Shown here: in pieces, positions 1 through 7,362 of the stretch
How the letters are laid out: each line of letters opens with the position of its first letter
Numbering within the stretch: the first letter of the stretch is position 1
Source: Prochlorothrix sp035286285
GTDB lineage: Bacteria > Cyanobacteriota > Cyanobacteriia > Prochlorotrichales > Prochlorotrichaceae
DNA length: 7,362 nt
Direction of reading: 5' to 3'
NCBI GenBank assembly: GCA_035286285.1
Contig: JAYKJG010000041.1
Coordinates: 1 to 7,362, forward strand
Made by a program: the position numbers and the translations under genes
Notes under the pieces: model-generated
The model's input: the letters and a program-made list of their open reading frames with translations, nothing else
The model's database searches: none
Told to the model about the DNA's origin: nothing

Positions 1-1829
1 GGTTGCTGTACACCTTGGAAAATGCGGGTGTTGACTTCGGGCTGATGGCCTTCGGGAGAGCAGTCAATCACCCAAATGTGATCACAGGACTGACGCAAAT
101 ACTCTCGCATTCGCTGGAATCCAGGACCATTCAGGAATCCTGCAACGGTAATAAAGCAAATGATGCCCGATCGATGCTCTGGGTGACAGTCAAACACTTT
201 CCAGGTTGCCCACCGCCAGAAATAAACATAGAGATTCCGTAAATGCTTAGCATGGGCACTCACGCCCCAAATTGGGGGCGGCATCCAATCGAGTAAGGGC
301 GCAGCAGTACTGGTCTGGGAGTTTCCAGACTCAATCCAACCCCCTCGTCCTTTGGCCCGTTCCCGATAGGGGGGATTGCCAATCACAACAGTTACGGGTT
401 CTTCTCGCTTGATTCTGTTGGATTCTCGGCGAGATTTAGCAATGGGAGCCAAAATACTGGGGATCCAGCCCGCATCATCCTCTGGATCCGAGAGGGTATC
501 GGTGACAAACATCCGCAGTCCCCCTTGGGGCGCTGCCCCCGTCAGGGCGATGACCTCGGCTAAAATCCGCAACTGGGCCACGGCAAACGGCCCTAACTGA
601 AGCTCAAAGGCAATTAAGCGCTGTAAAGCAGCTTCGATCGCCCCCTGAACCGCTCCCTCACCCTGATCAGCGCTGATAAAGGTAGCAATCTGCTTCAATA
701 CGCCTAACACATAAGTCCCTGTACCAGTGGCCGGGTCAACGATCGTCACTTGAGATGAGGCCAAACCTTCATTTAACCCAAAATCCTGGCTTTTTAAGAC
801 CTCATCTACTAAACGAACCATACTCTCTACCACGTCTGGAGGGGTATAGTACGATCCTGTTTCCTTGCGAAGCTTGCTGTCATAGACTTCGAGAAAGTCT
901 TCATAGAAATAAAGCCAGGTCTCTGAGTCCCCTTTGCTGAACGTGGGCCAGTCCACGGCATCTAAAACGTTCGTTAAAGTCTGTAAAGAGGTTTTGAGCG
1001 TTGCTTGATGTTCAGGGTTCTCCGTTAATAGGCGCAGGGCTGCTCCAATTAAGGAATTACTGGCTTTCAGTTCCCTAGAAACCCGATCGAACCCTTGAGC
1101 AAGTTGAATGCCCTTGGCCCGTGCCATCAGTAATCCAAAGGTCACCGCCTGGGCATAGCCATCCGCAAACCGTTGATCCGTTGCATCGGGAAAAAGTAAC
1201 TTCCGCCAATCTGTTGCCAAATCTGTGAGGGCTTCACTGCCTTGGGCTAGCTGTTCGGTCACTTCATCCCGCAGTAGCCGACAGAGGCGGGCACTGACTT
1301 GGGCGAGTTCCTTGGCGCTGCGGGGGGCGATCGGCTGCCACAAAAAGAAACGCTGAAACAGATCGAGCAGTCCTGGGGGAGGACACAGTTGTGAACCGGC
1401 TACACTCACATCCTCTGCAAAGGAGATGATTTTACCCACCAGTTCCCCATTCTGCCAGAGACTAAAGCTATTCCCATCGCAGTAAATCAAGTTGGGGAGG
1501 GATTGTAGTTTCTTCCACTGCGATCGATCGTGCTTATCCTTGAATTTGCGCGGATCTGCACCTTTTCCAGGGGCTTTCAGTTCAATAAACCCCACCAAGG
1601 TCTGACGCACCGTAACCGCATAATCGGGGCGGGTTTGTAGACCTTGGATGGCAGTTTCCCCGATCGGAGTCACGTCAGAGATCTGTAAGAGCGCAGCCAG
1701 ATCCACCAAAAGCCTCTCCAACGGTGTACGGATCTGTTCTTCTAACTGACCCTCAATCACAGGATTATGGAGTTTTTGGCAGACAGACTGTCTAAATTCC
1801 GCTATTACAGACTCTAACGTGATTTTCAT
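1..1829 (-). CDS. Type IIG/ISP-like restriction-modification protein (PD-ExK nuclease fused to N6-adenine DNA methyltransferase), C-terminus outside window
   Basis: I translated the minus strand from the ATG at 1829-1827; it stays open for 609 codons to the window edge with no stop or frameshift. The N-terminus carries a PD-(D/E)xK nuclease signature: P68-D69, then E83-L84-K85 in GFIELKAPGKG. A helical stretch follows, then TGSYYTP (324-330), which precedes many N6-adenine methyltransferase domains. SAM motif I is DPATGTGTYVLG from residue 365, and the catalytic NPPY is at 485-488. The last visible part (ICFITVAGFLNGPGF, WVIDCSPEGHQPEVNTRIFQG) matches what I recall of the type ISP-like family, where target recognition follows. 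No helicase lies between nuclease and methylase, unlike true type ISP enzymes (LlaBIII), so type IIG-like is the better description. It would methylate and cleave DNA at a specific, unknown site. An in-frame stop 27 bases upstream (the glmS stop) limits the start choice. Co-transcription with glmS is likely. A phage-defence (DISARM- or BREX-like) methylase is the alternative. Confidence 0.9.
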   Translation of the reverse strand, partial: MKITLESVIAEFRQSVCQKLHNPVIEGQLEEQIRTPLERLLVDLAALLQISDVTPIGETAIQGLQTRPDYAVTVRQTLVGFIELKAPGKGADPRKFKDKHDRSQWKKLQSLPNLIYCDGNSFSLWQNGELVGKIISFAEDVSVAGSQLCPPPGLLDLFQRFFLWQPIAPRSAKELAQVSARLCRLLRDEVTEQLAQGSEALTDLATDWRKLLFPDATDQRFADGYAQAVTFGLLMARAKGIQLAQGFDRVSRELKASNSLIGAALRLLTENPEHQATLKTSLQTLTNVLDAVDWPTFSKGDSETWLYFYEDFLEVYDSKLRKETGSYYTPPDVVESMVRLVDEVLKSQDFGLNEGLASSQVTIVDPATGTGTYVLGVLKQIATFISADQGEGAVQGAIEAALQRLIAFELQLGPFAVAQLRILAEVIALTGAAPQGGLRMFVTDTLSDPEDDAGWIPSILAPIAKSRRESNRIKREEPVTVVIGNPPYRERAKGRGGWIESGNSQTSTAAPLLDWMPPPIWGVSAHAKHLRNLYVYFWRWATWKVFDCHPEHRSGIICFITVAGFLNGPGFQRMREYLRQSCDHIWVIDCSPEGHQPEVNTRIFQGVQQ

Positions 1830-1832
1830 AAG

Positions 1833-1845
1833 AATTGAAGCAATT
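1833..1845 (-). repeat. Short AT-rich inverted repeat just before the R-M start codon
   Basis: AATTG (1833-1837) and CAATT (1841-1845) are perfect inverted arms around a 3-base AAG loop. The element sits 4-16 bases upstream of the R-M start codon, where a ribosome site would be, and I see no Shine-Dalgarno sequence there. With five mostly A-T pairs it is too weak and lacks the T tract needed for a terminator. It could slightly reduce translation initiation, but chance is quite possible. Confidence 0.3.
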
Positions 1846-1856
1846 AGCCTAGGGAC

Positions 1857-3776
<1,920 letters not shown>

Positions 3777-3783
3777 AGCGTTG

Positions 3784-3790
3784 TCCCTTT
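3784..3790 (-). promoter_or_regulatory. glmS ribosome binding site
   Basis: On the minus strand AAAGGGA lies 7 bases upstream of the ATG at 3776. It supports that start over the upstream ATG at 3923, together with the conserved MCGIVGYIG N-terminus. Confidence 0.6.
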
Positions 3791-4007
3791 GTGATTGATG
3801 AGTTGTTGCGGCTGATACCGTCGATCGTCGTTGATTTCGGCATGTTTGGCTATGGTAACCCATCCGCTCGGTACCCATTAGCCCCTGGAACAGTCCCCTG
3901 GGGCTGGGGGATGAGGGGTGCATCGGCGCAAGCGGGATATACCCAGCAGGCAGGGTGAGGGCGATCGCTGGGGGGCGGTGGGTTGTTTTTCCCTACGGCG
4001 GGTGTGT

Positions 4008-4025
4008 AAGGTATCTAAGGTCTCT
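4008..4025 (+). repeat. Tandem 9-base direct repeat upstream of the methyltransferase gene
   Basis: AAGGTATCT is followed directly by AAGGTCTCT, one mismatch apart. It ends 45 bases before the GTG start, so it may lie near the promoter or in the leader. Tandem direct repeats of this size can be regulator sites, but it matches no cyanobacterial operator I know (it is not GTA-N8-TAC of NtcA). Confidence 0.35.
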
Positions 4026-4058
4026 AACGGATCGGGCTTAAAGCCGTTGCACTGGACT

Positions 4059-4064
4059 GAGGAG
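4059..4064 (+). promoter_or_regulatory. Ribosome binding site fixing the GTG start of the methyltransferase
   Basis: GAGGAG is followed by a 6-base spacer and GTG at 4071. This strong Shine-Dalgarno sequence chooses GTG over the upstream in-frame ATG at 3918. Confidence 0.75.
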
Positions 4065-4070
4065 AACAGC

Positions 4071-4778
4071 GTGGATCGCATTCTAGAACCAGAGGTGATG
4101 GAAAATCCGGAGCAAGCCTTGGCCTATGCCCAGGCCGACTTTCGGGATTCCAATGGGCGTTTTATTGAAGGGCTAGTGGCGACCTTGGGGCCAGCGGCGA
4201 TCGGGCCAGGGAGTCATATTTTGGATTTGGGCTGTGGTCCAGGGGCGATTCCCGTTGAACTGGCGCAGAAATTGCCCCAAACCGTGATTACAGCGATCGA
4301 TGCCTCCGCAGCCATGCTAGATCTAGCCCAAAGCTGTGTCACTGCGGCGGGGGTGGCCGATCGGGTGCGCCTCCACCAAGCCTACTTGCCCCACTGGCCC
4401 ACCGCCACAACGTCCTTCACCCCGCCCTTAACGGCTGTGATCTCCAAAGATATGCTGCACCATTTGCCCGATCCCCAGGTTTTTTGGCAAGTTGTCCGCA
4501 CGTTAGCCGCCCAGGCAAAAGCCCCTTTACCCGTCTATGTCATGGATCTGTTACGCCCCCCTAGTGCAGCGGTGGCCCAGGAAATGGTACAAGGGGTAGC
4601 TGGCTCAGAATCTTTACTTTTACAGCAGGATTTCCATAACTCCCTCTGTGCCTCGTTTACTCTGGAGGAGGTACAGCAGCAGTTAGACCAAGCGCAACTG
4701 TCTTTATCCCTCACACGGGTGGGCGATCGTCACTTTCTAGTCCAGGGTTCTCTCCCAATCCCCTCGAATTTTCCCTAA
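4071..4778 (+). CDS. Class I SAM-dependent methyltransferase, 235 aa
   Basis: A soluble class I (Rossmann-fold) methyltransferase of unknown substrate. SAM motif I is LDLGCGPG (51-58). The acidic residue that normally binds the ribose of SAM is D77 in AIDAS (75-79). A later strand-loop, ISKDMLHHLPDP, resembles the motif IV region of small-molecule methyltransferases. The N-terminus (RILEPEVMENPEQA) resembles other cyanobacterial proteins of this general type. The GTG start is chosen for its GAGGAG ribosome site; the alternative ATG at 3918 adds 51 residues that look like translated noncoding DNA. The stop is 3 bases before the cysteine desulfurase ATG, so the two are probably translated together. 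The substrate could be a lipid, quinone, tRNA or other small molecule; nothing visible decides this. Confidence 0.88.
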   Translation: MDRILEPEVMENPEQALAYAQADFRDSNGRFIEGLVATLGPAAIGPGSHILDLGCGPGAIPVELAQKLPQTVITAIDASAAMLDLAQSCVTAAGVADRVRLHQAYLPHWPTATTSFTPPLTAVISKDMLHHLPDPQVFWQVVRTLAAQAKAPLPVYVMDLLRPPSAAVAQEMVQGVAGSESLLLQQDFHNSLCASFTLEEVQQQLDQAQLSLSLTRVGDRHFLVQGSLPIPSNFP

Positions 4779-4781
4779 ACC

Positions 4782-5948
4782 ATGGCCAAACCCATTTATC
4801 TCGACTCCCACGCCACAACCCCAGTCGATCGGCGGGTTTTAGACGCAATGCTCCCCTACTTTACGGAGGAGTTCGGCAATGCAGCCAGTGTGAACCATGC
4901 CTATGGTTGGGCGGCTGAGGCGGCGGTGACCCAAGCACGGGAAAAACTTGCCCAAGCTATTAACGCCAGCCCTGAGGAAATTGTTTTGACCAGTGGGGCG
5001 ACGGAAGCCGATAATTTAGCCATTAAAGGCGTAGCCGAAGCCTACCAGCACAAAGGTCGCCATATTGTCACCGTTGTGACGGAACACAAGGCTATTCTCG
5101 ATCCCTGTCGTTATTTGGAGACCCTTGGTTTTGAGGTGACCTATTTGCCGGTGCAGTCCGATGGCATTTTGGATCTGGGTGAACTGGTGCAAGTCCTGCG
5201 GGCGGATACGATTTTAGTGTCGGTGATGGCGGCCAATAATGAAATTGGGGTGCTGCAACCGATCGCCCAAATTGGCGGTATTTGCCACGATCAAGGCATT
5301 TTGTTCCACACCGATGCAGCCCAGGCGATCGGCAAAATCCCCCTCGATGTCCAGGCCCAACGCATTGATTTAATGTCCCTGACGGCCCACAAAATCTATG
5401 GCCCTAAGGGCATTGGTGCCCTCTATGTCCGTCGCAAAAACCCACGGGTCCAAGTTGCGCCCCAACTCCATGGCGGGGGCCATGAGCGGGGGATGCGATC
5501 GGGAACCTTATATACCCCCCAAATTGTTGGGTTTGCGACGGCGGTAGAACTGGCGATTCAGGAGCAGGAAGAGGAAAATCGGCGTATTACGGCGTTAAGG
5601 GACTATTTATGGTCCCAATTGGATGCTTTGGGTGGTGTTCACCTCAATGGCCATGCTGAACAGCGGTTGTCCGGTAATTTGAATGTTTGTCTCGATCGGG
5701 TTGAGGGACAGGCGCTGCTGTTGGGCTTGCAAACCCTGATGGCGGTTTCTTCGGGATCGGCCTGCTCTTCGGCCAGAATGGAGCCGTCCTATGTGCTGAA
5801 GGCGATCGGGCGCAGCACGGAGCTAGCCTATGCTTCGGTTCGCTTTGGTTTGGGCCGGTTTACAACGCGGGAGGAAATCGATCGGGCGATCGTCCACATC
5901 CGAGAAACCGTCAAAACCCTGCGATCGGTCCATTTTTCTGTGCTTTAA
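4782..5948 (+). CDS. iscS: Cysteine desulfurase (NifS/IscS type, group I), 388 aa
   Basis: A PLP enzyme that removes sulfur from L-cysteine, giving alanine and an enzyme persulfide used for Fe-S cluster assembly and thiolation. The PLP-binding lysine is K204 in SLTAHKIYGPKG. H102 (TEHKAILDPC) stacks on the cofactor. The catalytic cysteine is C328 in SSGSACSS, the same number as in E. coli IscS. The SGSACSS loop places it in group I rather than the SufS group. The N-terminus is YLDSHATTPVD, and FHTDAAQA supplies the aspartate that pairs with the pyridine nitrogen. The C-terminus stops soon after the fold and lacks the longer E. coli IscS tail that helps bind IscU, so scaffold handoff may differ. 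No scaffold, regulator (iscR) or nif gene lies nearby, so a housekeeping role is likely. nifS is the alternative name. No clear ribosome site precedes the ATG, which fits coupling to the upstream gene. Confidence 0.93.
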   Translation: MAKPIYLDSHATTPVDRRVLDAMLPYFTEEFGNAASVNHAYGWAAEAAVTQAREKLAQAINASPEEIVLTSGATEADNLAIKGVAEAYQHKGRHIVTVVTEHKAILDPCRYLETLGFEVTYLPVQSDGILDLGELVQVLRADTILVSVMAANNEIGVLQPIAQIGGICHDQGILFHTDAAQAIGKIPLDVQAQRIDLMSLTAHKIYGPKGIGALYVRRKNPRVQVAPQLHGGGHERGMRSGTLYTPQIVGFATAVELAIQEQEEENRRITALRDYLWSQLDALGGVHLNGHAEQRLSGNLNVCLDRVEGQALLLGLQTLMAVSSGSACSSARMEPSYVLKAIGRSTELAYASVRFGLGRFTTREEIDRAIVHIRETVKTLRSVHFSVL

Positions 5949-6021
5949 AGCCAAATTCTTCCTTGCCCTCATTCTTCCGCTTAGTTATCCCGTCTTATCT
6001 TTTTTACTGAGGTGTGTTCCC
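5949..6021 (+). other. Short gap between cysteine desulfurase and hydrolase genes
   Basis: Seventy-three pyrimidine-rich bases ending in a T tract (about 6000-6005) and a ribosome site. The palindrome GCTTTAAAGC spans the desulfurase stop (5942-5951), but no hairpin with a following T run is seen. Read-through into the hydrolase gene is therefore possible; an own promoter cannot be excluded. Confidence 0.4.
6009..6014 (+). promoter_or_regulatory. Ribosome binding site fixing the TTG start of the hydrolase
   Basis: GAGGTG followed by 7 bases and TTG at 6022. The TTG start gives a textbook signal peptide, whereas the upstream ATG at 5830 would overlap the desulfurase gene by 119 bases and bury that signal peptide. 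Confidence 0.65.
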
Positions 6022-7020
6022 TTGCTACAACACCGTCTCTCTCGCTGGATTTTGAGCATCATTTTGGCCCTAGGCACCGCGATCGCCATTCTCAGCACCC
6101 AAGCTCCCGCCCCCGCCCAAACTCCCGTCACCTTAGCCAGTGCGGGCCTGACCCTAGAGGAAGTGGGACCGGGGGTTTATAGCCTGCTGGCCAGTACCGA
6201 CTTTCCCCCCGCTGGCCCCAACATCGCCATTTGTAACGGCAGCATTATTGTGGGGGATCAGGGCGTAATCGTGGTGGATGCCTTCCAAACCGAGGAATTA
6301 GCCGATTTAATTTTCAAGACCGTTGCCGATCTCACGGATCAGCCCATTCGCTACGTGGTCAATAGTCACTATCACTTTGATCACTCCGGGGGGAATGCCG
6401 CTGCACAGATGCGGGGCTATCCGATTCTCGGTCGAGGGCCGATTCGGGAGTTTATGCTGAGCCGCAACCGGGAGAATGACCCCAATGTTACGCCGCCGGA
6501 TGTGATTGTGCAGGAGAGCGGAACGCTGTGGCTGGGCGATCGATCGGTGGAATTAACGGAATTTGACGGCCATTCCGGTGGAACAGACTTGGTACTGTAT
6601 ATTCCCGATGCCGATGTCCTGATTGCGGGGGATTTGCTCTTTAGCCAGCGGATTCCCTATCTCGGTGATGCCAATATTCGCCTGTGGCAAGCCACCCTAG
6701 ATCAACTGGCTCAGCGCTATCCCAATGCCACGATCGTCCCCGGCCACGGTCCCCTCAGCGATGTGCGGGACTTGATGGCGCTTCAGGACTATTTCCAGGA
6801 CTTAAAAGCCTTGGCCTTGGACTGGAAGGAAGCGGGCTTGTCCCAGGCAGCGGCGATCGAGCAAACCCCCCTCCCAGCGGCCTACCAAGACTATACCTTC
6901 CAAGGTCTGTGGACCAATAACCTAGAGGTTGCTTATCGTCAAATTACCCTAGATCAAGACGATACTGCTTCGATTCAGCGCTTTTTTGCCCAACAGGATC
7001 CCCTCTTAAAAGCCCTCTAG
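6022..7020 (+). CDS. Exported metallo-beta-lactamase-fold hydrolase, 332 aa
   Basis: A zinc hydrolase of the metallo-beta-lactamase superfamily, probably periplasmic. The N-terminus is a signal peptide: Arg5 and Arg8, a hydrophobic core at about 9-25, and an APA-Q cleavage site after residue 32. Zinc ligands are complete: HYHFDH gives H116, H118, D120 and H121, then H184 (DGHSGG), D204 (AGDLLF) and H242 (VPGHGP). This two-metal set occurs in glyoxalase II-like enzymes, class B3-like lactamases and many uncharacterized hydrolases, so the substrate is open; antibiotic resistance should not be assumed. The region after about 260 is helical-looking and ends near residue 332. The start is the TTG at 6022, on ribosome site and signal peptide. 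It follows the desulfurase gene by 73 bases on the same strand and may be co-transcribed, but no functional link is evident. Confidence 0.88.
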   Translation: MLQHRLSRWILSIILALGTAIAILSTQAPAPAQTPVTLASAGLTLEEVGPGVYSLLASTDFPPAGPNIAICNGSIIVGDQGVIVVDAFQTEELADLIFKTVADLTDQPIRYVVNSHYHFDHSGGNAAAQMRGYPILGRGPIREFMLSRNRENDPNVTPPDVIVQESGTLWLGDRSVELTEFDGHSGGTDLVLYIPDADVLIAGDLLFSQRIPYLGDANIRLWQATLDQLAQRYPNATIVPGHGPLSDVRDLMALQDYFQDLKALALDWKEAGLSQAAAIEQTPLPAAYQDYTFQGLWTNNLEVAYRQITLDQDDTASIQRFFAQQDPLLKAL

Positions 7021-7160
7021 GACAGCAGGACAGACCCTGTAGGGGTGTATTTCACCTTGGGGCAGTGCCTCATCCGTCAGGATCGAGGCGGCCCGATTGC
7101 CAATGCCGTCGTACCGATATCCTTACCTTTGGCGGATTACCGACTTTGGAACCCTCGGCC
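7021..7160. other. Noncoding region after the hydrolase gene
   Basis: No convincing gene. A small hairpin pairs GGTG (7044-7047) with CACC (7053-7056) around TATTT, 24 bases past the hydrolase stop. It has no T run, so it is at best a weak terminator. A 75-codon frame from 7045 runs into the repeats beyond and is Pro/Arg/Gly-rich, without a ribosome site or family resemblance. Confidence 0.4.
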
Positions 7161-7166
7161 TAGGGT
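7151..7166. repeat. Near-palindrome at the left edge of repeat copy A
   Basis: ACCCTCGGCCTAGGGT is self-complementary except at one pair. It overlaps the left end of the following GC-rich repeat and may be part of the same element. Confidence 0.4.
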
Positions 7167-7240
7167 CGGGGTCGCGCCCCCCTGGCTCCCCTCTTGGCGA
7201 CCCAAAACCGGGGCAACCCCAGGGGGATTGCTCCCCCCTA
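7161..7240. repeat. GC-rich inverted repeat element, copy A
   Basis: First of two related copies. Its left block (7163-7180) matches copy B's 7275-7292 at 16 of 18 bases. Its right block (7210-7231) matches 7321-7342 at 20 of 22. Block-to-block length is 69 bases, versus 68 in copy B. The outermost bases TAGGG and CCCTA are inverted, but the internal stem has decayed more than in copy B. It resembles short GC-rich dispersed repeats common between cyanobacterial genes. No transposase is present. Confidence 0.7.
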
Positions 7241-7275
7241 ATACCAAATCCGTTGAGCCTGAAACAGAATAAACG

Positions 7276-7349
7276 GGTAGGGGTCGTGCCCCTGTGCCGA
7301 CCCTCTGACCGCCAAATACAGGGGCAACCACGGGGGGATTGCCCCTACC
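7276..7349. repeat. GC-rich inverted repeat element, copy B
   Basis: A 74-base element with perfect 8-base terminal inverted repeats, GGTAGGGG (7276-7283) and CCCCTACC (7342-7349). A second perfect 8-base inverted pair lies inside it, GCCCCTGT (7288-7295) and ACAGGGGC (7318-7325). Single strands could fold into two stacked stems. It is short, has no gene and is better preserved than copy A, suggesting a non-autonomous (MITE- or REP-like) repeat. No flanking target duplication is obvious. Confidence 0.75.
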
Positions 7350-7362
7350 AAAACGAATCGAG

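Larger units (their letters stand above)
3777..4070. promoter_or_regulatory. Divergent intergenic region between glmS and the methyltransferase gene
   Basis: This 294-base gap separates two diverging genes, so it should hold promoters for both. I cannot point to convincing -35/-10 pairs on either strand. Visible elements are a near-palindrome CAGTCCCCTGGGGCTG (3891-3906), a HIP1 octamer (3961-3968), two tandem 9-base units AAGGTATCT and AAGGTCTCT (4008-4025), and a possible leader hairpin pairing AACGG (4026-4030) with CCGTT (4044-4048). Both flanking frames stay open into the gap, but the peptides they would add resemble nothing known and are Arg/Ser/Gly-rich. I treat it as noncoding. Confidence 0.5.

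Noticed and set aside
376..940. Short plus-strand open frames inside the R-M gene
   Set aside because: They lie antisense to a continuous, motif-bearing coding frame and have no recognizable features.
3777..3923. N-terminal extension of glmS from the ATG at 3923
   Set aside because: The family begins with Met-Cys-Gly and needs Cys as the N-terminal nucleophile; the extra 49 residues are low-complexity, and a ribosome site precedes the 3776 ATG.
3777..3923. glmS ribozyme/riboswitch upstream of glmS
   Set aside because: The ribozyme is typical of Firmicutes, needs a longer conserved leader, and I see no matching core before the ATG.
3918..4070. Methyltransferase start at the ATG at 3918
   Set aside because: There is no ribosome site there, the added residues are Arg/Gly-rich and unlike the family, and a strong GAGGAG lies before GTG 4071.
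5830..6021. Hydrolase start at the ATG at 5830
   Set aside because: It would overlap the desulfurase gene by 119 bases and place 64 residues before an otherwise normal signal peptide.
7045..7272. A 75-codon open frame in the right intergenic region
   Set aside because: It is composed mostly of repeat sequence, lacks a ribosome site and resembles no protein family.

Overview
The window reads as chromosomal DNA from a cyanobacterium. The octamer GCGATCGC (HIP1, a cyanobacterial hallmark) occurs six times, and its core CGATCG is frequent elsewhere. The proteins also look cyanobacterial, namely a GlmS of about 640 residues and a NifS/IscS-type cysteine desulfurase with the YLDSHATTPVD start. I cannot name the genus from sequence alone.

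Layout: (1) Bases 1-1829, minus strand, hold the first 609 codons of a large restriction-modification protein. It has a PD-ExK nuclease domain fused to an N6-adenine methyltransferase. The frame is open from its ATG to the window edge, so the C-terminus lies outside. (2) glmS (1857-3776, minus) encodes glucosamine-6-phosphate synthase and lies 27 bases upstream of the R-M gene on the same strand. (3) A 294-base divergent gap (3777-4070) separates glmS from a plus-strand cluster. (4) That cluster has a small class I SAM methyltransferase (4071-4778, GTG start), a cysteine desulfurase three bases later (4782-5948), and an exported metallo-beta-lactamase-fold hydrolase (6022-7020, TTG start). (5) Bases 7021-7362 hold no convincing gene. 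They carry two copies of a GC-rich inverted repeat.

Functionally, glmS starts amino-sugar synthesis for cell wall and lipopolysaccharide. The desulfurase supplies sulfur for Fe-S clusters and thio-modified molecules, and its tight spacing suggests translational coupling with the methyltransferase, whose substrate is unknown. The hydrolase has all expected zinc ligands behind a signal peptide. The R-M gene is the accessory part: it sits just past the 3' end of glmS, the position known elsewhere as the Tn7 attachment site, looks more AT-rich than its neighbours and contains no HIP1 octamer. I see no clearly new multi-gene system. The points most worth a second look are the R-M fusion at the glmS 3' end and the paired inverted repeats at the right edge.
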